The position numbers and the translations under genes were made by a program. Shown here one piece after another: positions 1 through 9,245 of a stretch of DNA of 64,000 nucleotides. The stretch's first letter is position 1. Each line of letters starts with the position of its first letter. The notes beneath the pieces are model-generated. The model made no database searches, had not been told where the DNA came from, and worked only from the letters and a program-made list of their open reading frames with translations. The DNA comes from Lachnospiraceae bacterium (GTDB lineage: Bacteria > Bacillota > Clostridia > Lachnospirales > Lachnospiraceae). The stretch is from the NCBI GenBank assembly GCA_017470985.1, contig JAFUXA010000002.1, forward strand, positions 62,001 through 126,000. The letters run 5' to 3'.

Positions 1-301
1 TTTTCAGAACAATGGGATCTTCAATTGATTCAGGTGTAAAATATAATGCAATCCTTTTGAAGTCAGTGTTGGCTTTTTTGGAGTATGAGTGATGCATGAT
101 AAATGGTGCAAATAGCATTATATCGCCTGGGTCAGTTTGATATATATCATTTTCCAACATATGAAGTCTCGTTCCTTCTTCCAGGTAATACAATTCAAAA
201 TGTGGATGGTAGTGTGACTGATACATGTTGCTATTGTCATATACTCTTTCTGCGGCAATTGCTGCTCCCTGCTGCATTAGCATATTTGCCTTATCAACCA
301 T
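1..301 (-). CDS. AraC-family transcriptional regulator, N-terminal part (partial at left edge)
   Basis: Reading the minus strand from an ATG at 301 gives an open frame of 100 codons that runs off the left edge. The start follows a purine-rich site (AGAGGGGGG) with 7 bases of spacing. The visible protein contains HYHPHFELYYLEEG followed by PGDIMLFAPFIMHHSY, the cupin-type sugar-sensing N-terminal domain of AraC/XylS regulators. The DNA-binding helix-turn-helix domain lies outside the window, so the family call rests on the sensor domain only. It is divergent from the GH31 glycosidase at 497, separated by 195 bases, so it is inferred to control that gene in response to a sugar. Confidence 0.75.
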   Translation of the reverse strand, partial: MVDKANMLMQQGAAIAAERVYDNSNMYQSHYHPHFELYYLEEGTRLHMLENDIYQTDPGDIMLFAPFIMHHSYSKKANTDFKRIALYFTPESIEDPIVLK

Positions 302-496
302 TAGATTACCCCCCTCTATGAATTTATTTGTGAAATGTAAAATAATATTTCTCAAGATATAATCAGAGTATACCACAAGATTTGTTGAAAAACGCATTAT
401 TTTACGCAAAATATGTAAAGTCTTGCTGTGGATGATTGGCTAATATTATAGGTGTTGGAGAATTAAATACAATAAGTCACTGTAGGGGGGCGGAAA

Positions 497-3013
497 ATGA
501 AGATAGCAAGAAAGATTGAAAGAATTGAAAATATTAACAATGTGGTATCTATTCAGACCAATGCTGTAGAGATTAGAATTTATGGACTGACAGATAATAT
601 TCTTAGAATCAGAGCCGGATTTGATGGTGACTTTGCAGAGGAGTCCTATGATCTGACAATGACCGCCTGGGATGACCGAATGGATGAGTATATGTCGGAT
701 TACAGAACTCGTGTGAAGCTGCAGAATATAGAGGTTAATTCTGCAGGGGAAAATGTATCAGAAATCAAGACTGGCAACTTCAGAATAGAAGCAATTCATG
801 AACCTTTTATGCTGAAGGTCTATGATATGGATGAAAATCTGTTGCATGAGGATATTCCTGAGAGAGGCTGGTTAAATGATTCCAATAATAGAAGGATTCA
901 TACATGCGTCTTGGATGCCAATGATCATTTCTACGGATTCGGCGAGAGAACCGGTGAGCTGGATAAGAGGAATAAATTCATGGCAATGGCGCCGGGAGAC
1001 ACCATGGGATATAACCCGGTTGAGACTGATCCGCTTTATAAGCATATTCCATTTTATATTAAGGTAAATGATAAGACTAAGCAGGCTGTAGGTTATTTCT
1101 ATCACAATACATATGAATGTGATTTCAATATGGGACGAAGCCATAGCAATTATGTAAAACATCACAGTACCTATAGAACAGATGGTGGAGATATTGATTT
1201 ATTCCTGATTGCAGGTCCACAGGTCAGAGATGTTGTAAAGCGTTATACGGATTTGACAGGTAAGAGCGCCATGCTTCCAAAAGCAGCATTGGGATACCTA
1301 GGCAGTTCGATGTATTATGCCGAACTTCCTGTGGATGCTGACGAAGCAATTTTGGATTTCATTGATACAGCCAGAGAAGAGGACATTCCTATTGATGGTT
1401 TCCAATTGTCAAGTGGTTACTGCAATATAGAAACAGAAGAAGGAATGAAGAGATGTACATTTACATGGAATAATAAGAGATTTAAGGATCCGGCTGATTT
1501 CTATAATAGAATGACTCAAAAAGGTATTACAGTTTCTTCAAATGTAAAACCTGGAATGCTTCTTTCACATCCTCTCAAGGATGAGATGATAGCTAAGAAT
1601 TTCTTTGTTAAATCTTCTGAATCAGATGAGCCTGCTGTTGGATTATGGTGGGGTGGAAATGGTCATTATGTTGATTACACAAGTCAGGCCAACAGAGAAC
1701 AGTGGAAGAAATATTTGCGTGAAAATGTGCTTGATTATGGAACGACCTCAGTGTGGAATGATAATTGTGAGTATGATGGCTTGGCTGACAAAGATGCAAG
1801 AGTTTCCTTTGAAGGAAAAGGTGGAACCATTGGACAGATAAAATCGGAAATGGCCAATATCATGTGTCATATTGCAAATGAAGCTGTACAGGAATCCCAT
1901 CCGAATATGAGACCTTTTGTGGTATGCAGAAGTGGTCATGCAGGTATTCAGAGATACGCCCAGACCTGGGCTGGAGACAATTATACCAGCTGGGAGACAT
2001 TGAAATATAATATTGCAACAATCCTTGGTATGGGACTTAGCGGTGTGGCAAATCAGGGCTGCGATATAGGTGGTTTCTACGGACCGGCTCCAGAGGAGGA
2101 ATTGCTTCTTAGATGGATACAAAATGGAATATTCCAGCCTAGATTTTCTATTCATTCTACCAATACTGATAATACAGTTACAGAACCATGGATGTATGAA
2201 AACACCAAGGCCAACGTGGCTGATGCTATTAAATTTAGATACAGATTAAGTCCTTATTTATATTCTCTTATGAGAAGGGCAGCAGTGGCTGGACTTCCAA
2301 TTATGGAGCCTCTTGTAAGTGCATTTCAGGATGATCCTAATGTATATCAGGAGAGTATCAATTTCATGGAAGGGGATTCCCTTTTCGTGGCAAATGTTGT
2401 TGATAAGGGCGCTACAACCAAGAAGATATATTTTCCAAAGGGATATAATTTCTACGACTATCACACAAGGGAGAAATATGTAGGCGGCAAGGAGTATGAG
2501 ATACCGGTTACATTGGAATCCATCCCCATGTATGTGAAAGAAGGTGGAATAATTGTTGAAGCTTCTAATCAGTTGTACAATTTGACTGATGAAGTTGTGA
2601 CTGGTTTGAATATCATCTGTGCCCCATCACAAAATAGTGGTGTGGAAAATGTATTTGAATTGTATGAGGATGACGGCAAGACTCTCAATTATAAAAAAGG
2701 TGAATACAGCCTGACCACAATAACCATGAAATCAGGAGAACAGGTTGAACTTGATTTCAAGACTGAAGGAAAATTTGAAACAGCTGTGGAAAATATGAGC
2801 ATTGATATGATTCATAAGTCATCGAGTCCTTATTGGGTCACAGTTGATGGGAAGGAGATTCCTCATATTTTACATAAGGCAAAATATGATAAGTCCGTAC
2901 TTGGCTGGTATTACGACCAGACCCTAAAGAGCGTGCAGATAAAATATCCAAATATCCATAGGGATTACAAGGTTATTGTAAGCTTCGAGCAGTTTGATTT
3001 ACTTGGAATGTAA
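497..3013 (+). CDS. Glycoside hydrolase family 31 (alpha-glucosidase or alpha-xylosidase type)
   Basis: This 838-residue protein has the GH31 layout: an N-terminal beta-sandwich (about 1-250), a TIM barrel (about 255-620) and C-terminal beta domains. The nucleophile region reads WNDNCE with Asp422 in the expected place (family motif WxDMNE), and the acid/base region reads AGDN with Asp494. FYGFGERTG near residue 145 is also typical of the family. There is no signal peptide, so it should act in the cytoplasm on imported oligosaccharides. Substrate (alpha-glucoside, alpha-xyloside or other) cannot be told from the sequence. The start follows GGGGGG with 7-8 bases of spacing. The neighbouring divergent AraC-type regulator suggests substrate induction. 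Confidence 0.9.
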   Translation: MKIARKIERIENINNVVSIQTNAVEIRIYGLTDNILRIRAGFDGDFAEESYDLTMTAWDDRMDEYMSDYRTRVKLQNIEVNSAGENVSEIKTGNFRIEAIHEPFMLKVYDMDENLLHEDIPERGWLNDSNNRRIHTCVLDANDHFYGFGERTGELDKRNKFMAMAPGDTMGYNPVETDPLYKHIPFYIKVNDKTKQAVGYFYHNTYECDFNMGRSHSNYVKHHSTYRTDGGDIDLFLIAGPQVRDVVKRYTDLTGKSAMLPKAALGYLGSSMYYAELPVDADEAILDFIDTAREEDIPIDGFQLSSGYCNIETEEGMKRCTFTWNNKRFKDPADFYNRMTQKGITVSSNVKPGMLLSHPLKDEMIAKNFFVKSSESDEPAVGLWWGGNGHYVDYTSQANREQWKKYLRENVLDYGTTSVWNDNCEYDGLADKDARVSFEGKGGTIGQIKSEMANIMCHIANEAVQESHPNMRPFVVCRSGHAGIQRYAQTWAGDNYTSWETLKYNIATILGMGLSGVANQGCDIGGFYGPAPEEELLLRWIQNGIFQPRFSIHSTNTDNTVTEPWMYENTKANVADAIKFRYRLSPYLYSLMRRAAVAGLPIMEPLVSAFQDDPNVYQESINFMEGDSLFVANVVDKGATTKKIYFPKGYNFYDYHTREKYVGGKEYEIPVTLESIPMYVKEGGIIVEASNQLYNLTDEVVTGLNIICAPSQNSGVENVFELYEDDGKTLNYKKGEYSLTTITMKSGEQVELDFKTEGKFETAVENMSIDMIHKSSSPYWVTVDGKEIPHILHKAKYDKSVLGWYYDQTLKSVQIKYPNIHRDYKVIVSFEQFDLLGM

Positions 3014-3119
3014 TATTTTGGACAGACATAGGCATATGGTTTATTTGTTTTAATTAATACTAAATTATGATAGAATGTTTTTGAGAAAAATGGGGAGGAG
3101 AAATAATGGAGGGATAAAT

Positions 3120-4661
3120 ATGAATAAGGAAAGAAACTTTAAGTATGCAGATGAGAGAGAGCGTGTTAGACGAATTAATAGAGCGCTTTTTATTGGCTTT
3201 GCAATGATTTATTTCTGTATTATTGTAGCAGCAACCACTCAGTTGCTTGCTCATAAGGTGAGTTCATTAGCTGGCGGAACTATTATTGTATTGTCCATTG
3301 TATTTTTGGCGATAATAGGTTTGTTGTTGAAGTTCAATCCTATGGGCAATAATGCCAGAAATTTGTCAGTTATATTGATGGCTATTACAGTTATATTGGG
3401 TTCCATGTTCTTGAATTCAAACTATGTAATGGTATTTGCATGTTTTCCACCTATTGGATATATTGCTTATAATGATTTCAAATTTCAGACCAAGGCATTT
3501 TTCATACTTGGAATTGTAGATTCATTGCAGTTCTTCATTCGCTGGCTGATTTTGAAATCACTTACAGATCCTTTGGAAGATGCGCAGACAGTGTTTGCGG
3601 TTTTGCTTGTTCTTGTGGCAGCACTGTTTATGGGTAAGATTAATTCTGATTTCCTGAGAGATATAACAGGCAAGCTGAAGGAAGAGCAGAATCAGGTTCA
3701 GTCCATGATGAAGGATGTGCTCCATGTGGCAGGCAGGGTTCGTCAGGGAACTACCGATGCAATGAGCGTGGTTAATAAGCTTTCTGATTCAACAGGTACA
3801 GTTACAGGAGCAGTTCGTGATATTACAGAATCTACTCAGAATACTGCGGAAAATATTCAGAATCAGACAGTTATGACTCAAAATATTCAACAGTCAATTG
3901 ATGATATTTTACTTCGTGCTGAGCAGATGGTTTCTATTGCCAAGGATTCTGAGCAGGTAAATGTGAATGGTATGAAGATCATGGATAATCTGAAAGAGCA
4001 GGCTAAGATTATTTCAGAGACCAATGCTGATGTATCCATGACTATGGCTCATCTTCAGGAGAAGGCCGAAGAAGTAAAGAGTGTTGTTGGAACTATTTTC
4101 GAGATTTCAAGCCAGACAAATCTCCTGGCTTTAAATGCATCTATTGAGTCTGCCCGCGCTGGTGAGGCAGGAAGAGGTTTCGCAGTAGTAGCAGATGAGA
4201 TTCGTCAGCTTGCTGAGAAGACCAAGGAAGAAACAGAAAATATTGAGCGTGTGTTAGATGAGTTGTCTCAGAATGCTCAGGCGGCAGCCGATGCAGTTTC
4301 ATCTTCTGTTGATGCTACAAATACAGAGGATGCTCTGATAAATGATGCATCTGACAGCTTCTCAAATATCAGTGAGGATGTTAATAGCTTAACTGGCATG
4401 ATTGATGAAGTTGATAATATGCTAAATGAATTAGCCCAGGCTAATAATCAGATTGTTGATGCAATCACACAGCTTTCTGCAACGACAGAGGAAGTGACAG
4501 CATCATCATCTCAGGCAGAGTCATTGTCAAATGAAAACTTAGAGAATGCAGGCAATGCTCGTACATTCCTCAATGATGTAATGGAAGTATCTGCTGAACT
4601 TGATAAGTATACAGCAAATGCTTCAGACATGGTTGATGAAGATGATGAGACTGTTGAGTAA
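3120..4661 (+). CDS. Methyl-accepting chemotaxis protein with multi-pass membrane sensor
   Basis: The start at 3120 is preferred over the upstream in-frame ATG at 3075 because GGAGGG lies 6 bases before it. The 513-residue protein begins with about six hydrophobic segments (roughly residues 15-185) and has no large extracellular loop, so it probably senses a membrane-linked or cytoplasmic signal. The C-terminal half is a coiled-coil signalling domain with the receptor hairpin tip [19 protein letters not shown], which contacts CheA and CheW. It swings the flagellar motor through CheA-CheY; those genes are not in the window. A 17-bp stem terminator follows directly, so it is probably transcribed alone. 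Confidence 0.92.
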   Translation: MNKERNFKYADERERVRRINRALFIGFAMIYFCIIVAATTQLLAHKVSSLAGGTIIVLSIVFLAIIGLLLKFNPMGNNARNLSVILMAITVILGSMFLNSNYVMVFACFPPIGYIAYNDFKFQTKAFFILGIVDSLQFFIRWLILKSLTDPLEDAQTVFAVLLVLVAALFMGKINSDFLRDITGKLKEEQNQVQSMMKDVLHVAGRVRQGTTDAMSVVNKLSDSTGTVTGAVRDITESTQNTAENIQNQTVMTQNIQQSIDDILLRAEQMVSIAKDSEQVNVNGMKIMDNLKEQAKIISETNADVSMTMAHLQEKAEEVKSVVGTIFEISSQTNLLALNASIESARAGEAGRGFAVVADEIRQLAEKTKEETENIERVLDELSQNAQAAADAVSSSVDATNTEDALINDASDSFSNISEDVNSLTGMIDEVDNMLNELAQANNQIVDAITQLSATTEEVTASSSQAESLSNENLENAGNARTFLNDVMEVSAELDKYTANASDMVDEDDETVE

Positions 4662-4698
4662 TATGAATAAGTTATATATTTCATAAGAATAGGAATTT

Positions 4699-4735
4699 AA
4701 AGAATATCTTAATACTTTGTATTAGGATATTCTTT
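4699..4735. terminator. Bidirectional intrinsic terminator
   Basis: An almost perfect 17-bp stem with a 3-base loop (AAAGAATATC pairs with GATATTCTTT) lies between two convergent genes and is followed by TTC on the plus strand. It can serve both the chemoreceptor and the Xre gene. Confidence 0.85.
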
Positions 4736-4736
4736 T

Positions 4737-4943
4737 TCATTTCGTCTTTGATAATCCAAGGATATAGTCTGAAGAGGTGTTATATGATTTGCAGAGTGTG
4801 ATAAGATGTCGAATCGGAAGTTCATTTGCTCCGCGTTCATATCTAGCATACATCGTTTGGGATGTTCCTAAAACAGAGGCGACATATTCTTGCGTAAAAT
4901 CCGAATCTTCACGCAAATCGCGTATTCTTTTTGTATAATCCAC
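4737..4943 (-). CDS. Xre/Cro-type helix-turn-helix regulator
   Basis: This 68-residue protein starts at a GTG (4943) that follows AAAGGAGG with 8 bases of spacing; longer upstream starts lack a ribosome binding site. It is almost entirely one HTH domain: TKRIRDLRED, then FTQEYVASVLGTSQTMYARYERG, the recognition helix region of HTH_3 proteins. Such single-domain proteins bind operator DNA as dimers. No target is evident, though it lies 200 bases from the toxin module. It is probably chromosomal and autoregulated, but no operator was identified. Confidence 0.85.
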   Translation of the reverse strand: MDYTKRIRDLREDSDFTQEYVASVLGTSQTMYARYERGANELPIRHLITLCKSYNTSSDYILGLSKTK

Positions 4944-5107
4944 AGCTGTCGCCTCCTTTCTACTGCAATATTTATAATTATAATTAGTAAAGTTTTTTAA
5001 TATTGATATGAAAAAAAGCATATTGACGAAAAGACAGCAGGGATGTATGATTTAAATATAAAGAGGTGCTACCGTAGTTCACGGTTGACCCTAGATATGT
5101 GTTATAG

Positions 5108-5142
5108 AAATAACCGCATTCCTTGGTCAGGGGCGGTTATTT
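5108..5142. terminator. Hairpin at the 3' end of the toxin gene
   Basis: AAATAACCGC pairs with GCGGTTATTT across a 15-base loop. The stop codon of the minus-strand toxin lies inside the stem, the arrangement seen at known holin-like toxin loci. The plus-strand side is followed by a T-rich run, so it may also end an antisense RNA. Confidence 0.75.
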
Positions 5143-5232
5143 CTTATTTCTTTTGTCGTTTCCGACGAAATATCCCAACTGGAAAATCGCAACTGTATAA
5201 GACAGTATTGAAATTAAGTCAAGTATTGTCAT
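5137..5232 (-). CDS. Small hydrophobic holin-like toxin of a type I toxin-antitoxin module
   Basis: A 31-residue peptide starts at the ATG at 5232, with GGAGGG 6 bases upstream; the in-frame ATG at 5238 abuts that site and is unlikely to be used. The peptide has one membrane segment (DLISILSYTVAIFQLGYFVG) and a basic tail NDKRNKK, the form of the Firmicute holin-like toxin family (Pfam Hol_Tox) and TxpA/BsrG-type peptides. The terminal AAATAACCGCCCC and a downstream conserved hairpin (ACCGT..ACGGT at about 5072-5086) match my memory of other loci of this family. Overexpressed peptides of this kind depolarise the membrane. The antisense antitoxin is inferred and was not located exactly. Confidence 0.72.
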   Translation of the reverse strand: MTILDLISILSYTVAIFQLGYFVGNDKRNKK

Positions 5233-5338
5233 TGGCATCCCTCCTTCCATAAAGTCGGAGGGTGAAAAAAGAACCCTCCGCTGGAGGGGACAACCGCTCA
5301 CCGTGTTGTAACACCTCGCAGGATTACCCTGCATATAT

Positions 5339-5367
5339 AGTATAGCAATGGCAGTATGCACAGCCAA
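5339..5367 (-). promoter_or_regulatory. Promoter for the holin-like toxin mRNA
   Basis: On the minus strand TTGGCT (5362-5367) and TATACT (5339-5344) are separated by exactly 17 bases. Transcription would start near 5332, giving a leader of about 100 nt. That leader contains GGAGGG and CCCTCC tracts (5255-5280) that can pair with each other, a possible translational control of the toxin. Confidence 0.55.
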
Positions 5368-5500
5368 GAACAAATGTTCGATTAGCAAAATGCAGCATTT
5401 TTGAACTATAGAAATCGTCTGTGTCAGGTGGCAAGGGTAAGCATATGTATGGTAAAATTTAATGAGTGCTTCAGTACTGTGATATGAGGAGAATTTAATC

Positions 5501-6067
5501 ATGAAGAAGAAACTATTATTTTACCTATTGGTTGGTTGTATGTGTTTGTCTATGGCAGCATGTGGGAAGAAAGTTGAAAAAGATAATTCTGCTACAGTGT
5601 CTACAGAGGAATCATCAAGCGATGATAGCACGGTGACAAAAGATGAAGCCGTAAATGATGATAGTGCAGCCACTGCAGAAGAATCATCAAGCAATAACAC
5701 TGCAGTGATGAGAGATGAATATAGTTTGAAATATGATGCTTGCGTGGCACAAGCTGAAAAAATTGAGCATTCTTTGGAAAATGATGATTTAACTCAGACT
5801 GAAATAAACACTAAGTCAATGGAGTTATATGAGCTTTGGGATGGACATTTAAATTATTTATGGGGAGTGTTGAAAGCGTCTCTGACCGAAGATGAGTTTT
5901 CAAAACTTGCTACAGAAGAAAAACAGTGGGTTCAGAACAAAGAAGCTGCAATGAATGAGGCAGCAGCAGACTATGAAGGTGGCTCTATCCAGTCTTATAT
6001 TTATAATTCTAAGGGCACTGAGCTGACCAAGAAGCGCGTAGAAGAGCTACAGGTATATTTGAAATAA
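5501..6067 (+). CDS. Lipoprotein with LprI-like (DUF1311) domain
   Basis: The 188-residue protein has a lipoprotein signal peptide ending in the lipobox MAAC (Cys21), then a Ser/Asp/Thr-rich linker (about 25-75) that includes an EESSS repeat. The C-terminal domain (about 80-188) has DACVAQAEKIE and EEKQWVQNKEAAMNEAAADYEGG, the signature of the DUF1311/LprI family. Some members inhibit lysozyme, so an envelope-protective role is plausible but not shown here. A broken copy of the last third of this gene occurs at 6989-7078, so the locus has been duplicated. The start follows a GAGGAG site. Confidence 0.85.
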   Translation: MKKKLLFYLLVGCMCLSMAACGKKVEKDNSATVSTEESSSDDSTVTKDEAVNDDSAATAEESSSNNTAVMRDEYSLKYDACVAQAEKIEHSLENDDLTQTEINTKSMELYELWDGHLNYLWGVLKASLTEDEFSKLATEEKQWVQNKEAAMNEAAADYEGGSIQSYIYNSKGTELTKKRVEELQVYLK

Positions 6068-6111
6068 GAGGATTGTTTTATTTCTATGCTGCATTTTGAA
6101 AAGAGGTTATT

Positions 6112-6906
6112 ATGAGCACATATGTTATAGGTGATATCCACGGATGTATGGATGAGTTTAAGCAAATGCTTGATAATATTCATTTTTCTGATGATGATAT
6201 TTTGATTCTTACTGGTGATTATATTGATCGAGGAAAACAGAATAAGGAAATGCTTGATTGGCTGCTGAATAAGCCGGAGAATGTTATTGCAATCAAAGGA
6301 AATCATGATATTACGTATTGTGCTTATGTAAATATTATGCAAATTGCTGGGGATAAAAGAAATCTTAACAAAAGATATGATAGTCAGTTGGAAACTATGG
6401 TACGTTATTCTTGTGCGATTTCATATTTAACCGAAGAGCGGCCGTGGGATTCAATATACTTTGATTATTATAAAACACTGGATATGCTAATTGATGATGA
6501 AGGTGTTACTTTTGCGGAGATGCTTGAGTGGAAGGATATGATAGATGCTTATCCTTATTACGTTAAATTGCAAGTAAATGGTAGGGATTATGTTGTTGTT
6601 CATGCAAGTTATCGTGAGGATTCAACGAATATGCAGCCTTTTGATTCGATTGAGGAATACTATGTCTATGCAAGAGATGAAGCTTTGGATTGCGGCGTTA
6701 AGGGAAAGACGATTGTTGCAGGACACTCTCCTACGATATTTAAGGATTTACCATTCTATAATGATGGAAAAATTTTCAAATATCATAAGAAGAAAGATAA
6801 TATGTCTTTTTATAACGTGGATTGCGGATGCGTATATCGTGAAAAATATAAGAATGCTAGATTAGCATGCATTAGACTTGAAGATGAAAAAGAGTTTTAT
6901 GTGTGA
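6112..6906 (+). CDS. PPP-family metallophosphoesterase (serine/threonine phosphatase-like)
   Basis: The 264-residue protein carries the metal-binding signature of PPP phosphatases in order: GDIHG near residue 7, GDYIDRG near 35, KGNHD near 64, then VVHAS and AGHSPT with further metal-ligand histidines. Members dephosphorylate proteins or diadenosine tetraphosphate; the precise substrate is open. No membrane segment is visible, so it is cytosolic. It follows the LprI-like lipoprotein by 44 bases with its own AAGAGG site. Just downstream lie a pseudogene fragment and tandem repeats, which mark this as a rearranged area. Confidence 0.88.
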   Translation: MSTYVIGDIHGCMDEFKQMLDNIHFSDDDILILTGDYIDRGKQNKEMLDWLLNKPENVIAIKGNHDITYCAYVNIMQIAGDKRNLNKRYDSQLETMVRYSCAISYLTEERPWDSIYFDYYKTLDMLIDDEGVTFAEMLEWKDMIDAYPYYVKLQVNGRDYVVVHASYREDSTNMQPFDSIEEYYVYARDEALDCGVKGKTIVAGHSPTIFKDLPFYNDGKIFKYHKKKDNMSFYNVDCGCVYREKYKNARLACIRLEDEKEFYV

Positions 6907-6988
6907 AGTTTAATGATTTAGCTAACGAATATTTATTGCAACTTTCATATGAAAAAAGTCAGAATAAGGGAATATGTGTAATGCTTGG

Positions 6989-7078
6989 GCTGAAATGAAT
7001 GAGGCAGCAGCAGAGTATGAAGGAGGCTCTATCCAGTCTTATATATAATTCCAATGGTGCTGAGCTGACTAAGAAGCG
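6989..7078 (+). pseudogene. Remnant of a second LprI-like gene (3' part only)
   Basis: About 90 bases here closely match the 3' part of the lipoprotein gene (about 5949-6040), including the stretch coding MNEAAA and EGGSIQSY. The copy has lost two bases relative to the parent after the TCTTAT that encodes SY, which shifts the frame to a stop. No start or 5' part is present. The similarity ends at AAGAAGCG, where the first 74-bp tandem repeat begins. This is a broken duplicate, not a functional gene. Confidence 0.8.
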
Positions 7079-7442
7079 AAAAACTACGTGCCGGCTACCA
7101 AAGGAGTCGAAATAGAATAGAATGGTAGCCGGGATGGGAAATAAAGGAAGCAAAAAGCAGCGAGCCGGCTACCAAAAGAGTCGAAATAGAATAGAATGGT
7201 AGCCAGGATGAGGAATAAAGGAAGCGAAAAACTGCATGCCGGCTACCAAAAGAGTGGAATTAGGATAAAATGGTAGCCGGGATGAGGGATAAAGGAAGCA
7301 AAAAACTACATGCCGGCTACCAAAAGAGTCAAAATAGAAAGAAATGGTAGCCGGAATGAGAAATAAAGGAAGCAAAAAACTACATGCCGGCTACCAAAAG
7401 AGTCGAAGTAGAATAAAATGGTAGCCGGGGAGCAGAATAAAG
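7073..7442. repeat. Five tandem 74-bp repeats, each with a 10-bp dyad
   Basis: Five head-to-tail units begin at 7073, 7147, 7221, 7295 and 7369, each exactly 74 bases and each starting GAAGC. Every unit contains GCCGGCTACCA about 16 bases in and TGGTAGCC(G/A)GG about 45 bases in, so each transcript copy can fold into a 10-bp hairpin with a loop of about 21 bases. Because 74 is not a multiple of three, the array does not encode a repeated peptide. Differences between units are scattered single bases, and one unit has a stem mismatch (AGCCAGG). It lies just upstream of the recJ-like gene and abuts the LprI remnant. The function is unknown. Confidence 0.95.
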
Positions 7443-7482
7443 GGATGAGGAATAATGGAAGCGAAAAAAAGGGAGCAAATAG

Positions 7483-9201
7483 ATGGCTAAATGGTTTGTA
7501 TATAACAAGTCTGCAGACTTTAAGGGGATAGGCGAGAAATATAATATTGATCAGGTAGTTGCCAGGGTGCTTATCAATAGAGATGTGGCGGAAAATGATA
7601 TGGCAGAATATCTAAATCCTGCGCCAGAGCACTTGCATGACGGAAGCCAGATGCAGGATATGTCTCAGGGAGTTTCGCTCATAAAAGACTCCATTGATAA
7701 GAAAAATAAAATTCGCATAATAGGTGATTATGATGTGGATGGTATCCAGTCTACTTACATCCTCCATCAGGGATTGCTTCGCTTAGGAGCTGATGTTGAT
7801 TATGCTATTCCTGACAGAGTGGAGGATGGTTATGGAATCAACACATCCATGGTGGACAAGGCTCACAGCGAAGGTGTGGAGACCATTATCACCTGTGACA
7901 ATGGTATAGCTGCCATGGAGGCTATTGAACTTGCCAAGGAATACAACATGACAGTGGTTATCACAGACCACCATGAGATTCCTTATGAGGATACTGCTGA
8001 AGGGCGTAAGTTTATACTGCCTCCGGCAGATGCAGTTATTAATCCTCACAGACAGGATTGTAATTATCCTTTTGAGAAGCTGTGTGGAGCGGCTGTTGCA
8101 TGGAAATTCATAGAACAGCTGTATATCGCATGTGGACTATCCAAGGATGATGCTTATGTCTTTGTGGAAAATGCTGCCTTTGCTACAGTGTGCGATGTAA
8201 TGGAATTGGTTGGTGAGAACCGTACTATAGTTAAGCTTGGGTTGGAGCGCCTCAACAATACTCAGAACCTGGGCCTGGATACTTTGATTAAGCGTTGCAA
8301 GCTGGAAAATACGAATCTGTCAGCATATCATCTGGGATTTGTATTGGGACCATGCCTTAATGCCAGTGGTAGACTTGATTCGGCTACAGTTGCAATTGAA
8401 TTGTTGGAATCAACTTCTCCAATAGAGGCTGCCAGACTTGCGGAGAAGCTTCAGAGCCTCAATGAAGAGCGCAAGAATATGACAGAGATGGGAATCAGAA
8501 TTGCTGAGCAGACCATATTAGATGAGGGTATGGAAAATGATGTGGTTCTGGTGGTATATCTGCCTGATGTTCATGAGAGCGTAGCTGGTATAATTGCCGG
8601 TAGAATCAGAGAGCGGTTTGAGCGCCCTGTATTTATTCTGGTTGACGCTGCAGACGAGGATGGTGTCAAAGGTTCCGGCAGATCTCTTGATGGCTATTCA
8701 ATGTATGACAAGATGTGCGAATGCAGAGACTTACTGGACAAATTTGGCGGTCATCCCAAGGCGGCAGGATTATCTCTCAAGAGGGAAAATGTTGACATAC
8801 TCAGACAGCGACTCAATGAACAGGCTGGAGTGACTTTGAAGGAGCTGGAGCCGAAGATTCATATAGATGTGCCTATGCCATTTGGATATATTTCTAACAA
8901 GCTTATAGAGGACTTGAATCTGTTAGAACCCTTCGGTAATGGAAATTCCAAGCCAATTTTTGCTCAGAAAAATGTGCGAATCCTAAGCCACAAATCCATT
9001 GGTAAAACAGGGCAGTACAAGAAACTTGTGTTACAGGATCAGCAGGGATTTAAAATAGATGCTCTGTATTTCGGAGACGCTGATAGATTTGATGAAGTAT
9101 ATGCTGCCAAGGGTGGCTCAATGGATGTGTTATATTATCCTCAGATTAATGAATTCAGAGGTGTCGCAAGCCTGCAAATTGTAGTTACCGATATTGCATA
9201 A
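7483..9201 (+). CDS. recJ: DHH-family single-strand DNA exonuclease, RecJ-like
   Basis: The 572-residue protein has the DHH phosphoesterase core: GDYDVDGIQS (about residue 83), CDNG, ITDHHE (about 163), and later GRSLDGYSMYD and GGHPKAAGLSL, the DHHA1 substrate-binding part. An OB-like segment closes the protein. RecJ degrades single-stranded DNA 5' to 3' in recombination and mismatch repair; this protein is of the shorter Firmicute type, so the symbol is a family assignment. The start follows GGGAG with 8 bases of spacing. Its promoter region contains the 74-bp repeats, so a role of the array in its expression is possible. Confidence 0.88.
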   Translation: MAKWFVYNKSADFKGIGEKYNIDQVVARVLINRDVAENDMAEYLNPAPEHLHDGSQMQDMSQGVSLIKDSIDKKNKIRIIGDYDVDGIQSTYILHQGLLRLGADVDYAIPDRVEDGYGINTSMVDKAHSEGVETIITCDNGIAAMEAIELAKEYNMTVVITDHHEIPYEDTAEGRKFILPPADAVINPHRQDCNYPFEKLCGAAVAWKFIEQLYIACGLSKDDAYVFVENAAFATVCDVMELVGENRTIVKLGLERLNNTQNLGLDTLIKRCKLENTNLSAYHLGFVLGPCLNASGRLDSATVAIELLESTSPIEAARLAEKLQSLNEERKNMTEMGIRIAEQTILDEGMENDVVLVVYLPDVHESVAGIIAGRIRERFERPVFILVDAADEDGVKGSGRSLDGYSMYDKMCECRDLLDKFGGHPKAAGLSLKRENVDILRQRLNEQAGVTLKELEPKIHIDVPMPFGYISNKLIEDLNLLEPFGNGNSKPIFAQKNVRILSHKSIGKTGQYKKLVLQDQQGFKIDALYFGDADRFDEVYAAKGGSMDVLYYPQINEFRGVASLQIVVTDIA

Positions 9202-9245
9202 TAGGCTCAAAAACATTAAAATAAGAGACATCGGAGGAGTATCAT

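Noticed and set aside
3075-3122. Upstream start for the first chemoreceptor
   Set aside because: The extension is basic and unlike receptor starts, while GGAGGG is correctly spaced only for the ATG at 3120.
5043-5252. Plus-strand 69-residue ORF over the toxin gene
   Set aside because: It is the antisense shadow of the toxin and its hairpins, with no ribosome site and no family resemblance.
6959-7375. Minus-strand ORFs in the repeat array encoding similar peptides (MLPLF start)
   Set aside because: They arise from the repeats themselves; a 74-base period cannot keep frame, there is no ribosome site, and composition is unlike real genes here.
7073-7442. CRISPR array
   Set aside because: The 74-bp units are directly adjacent with no unique spacers, each has an internal long dyad, and no cas gene is near.
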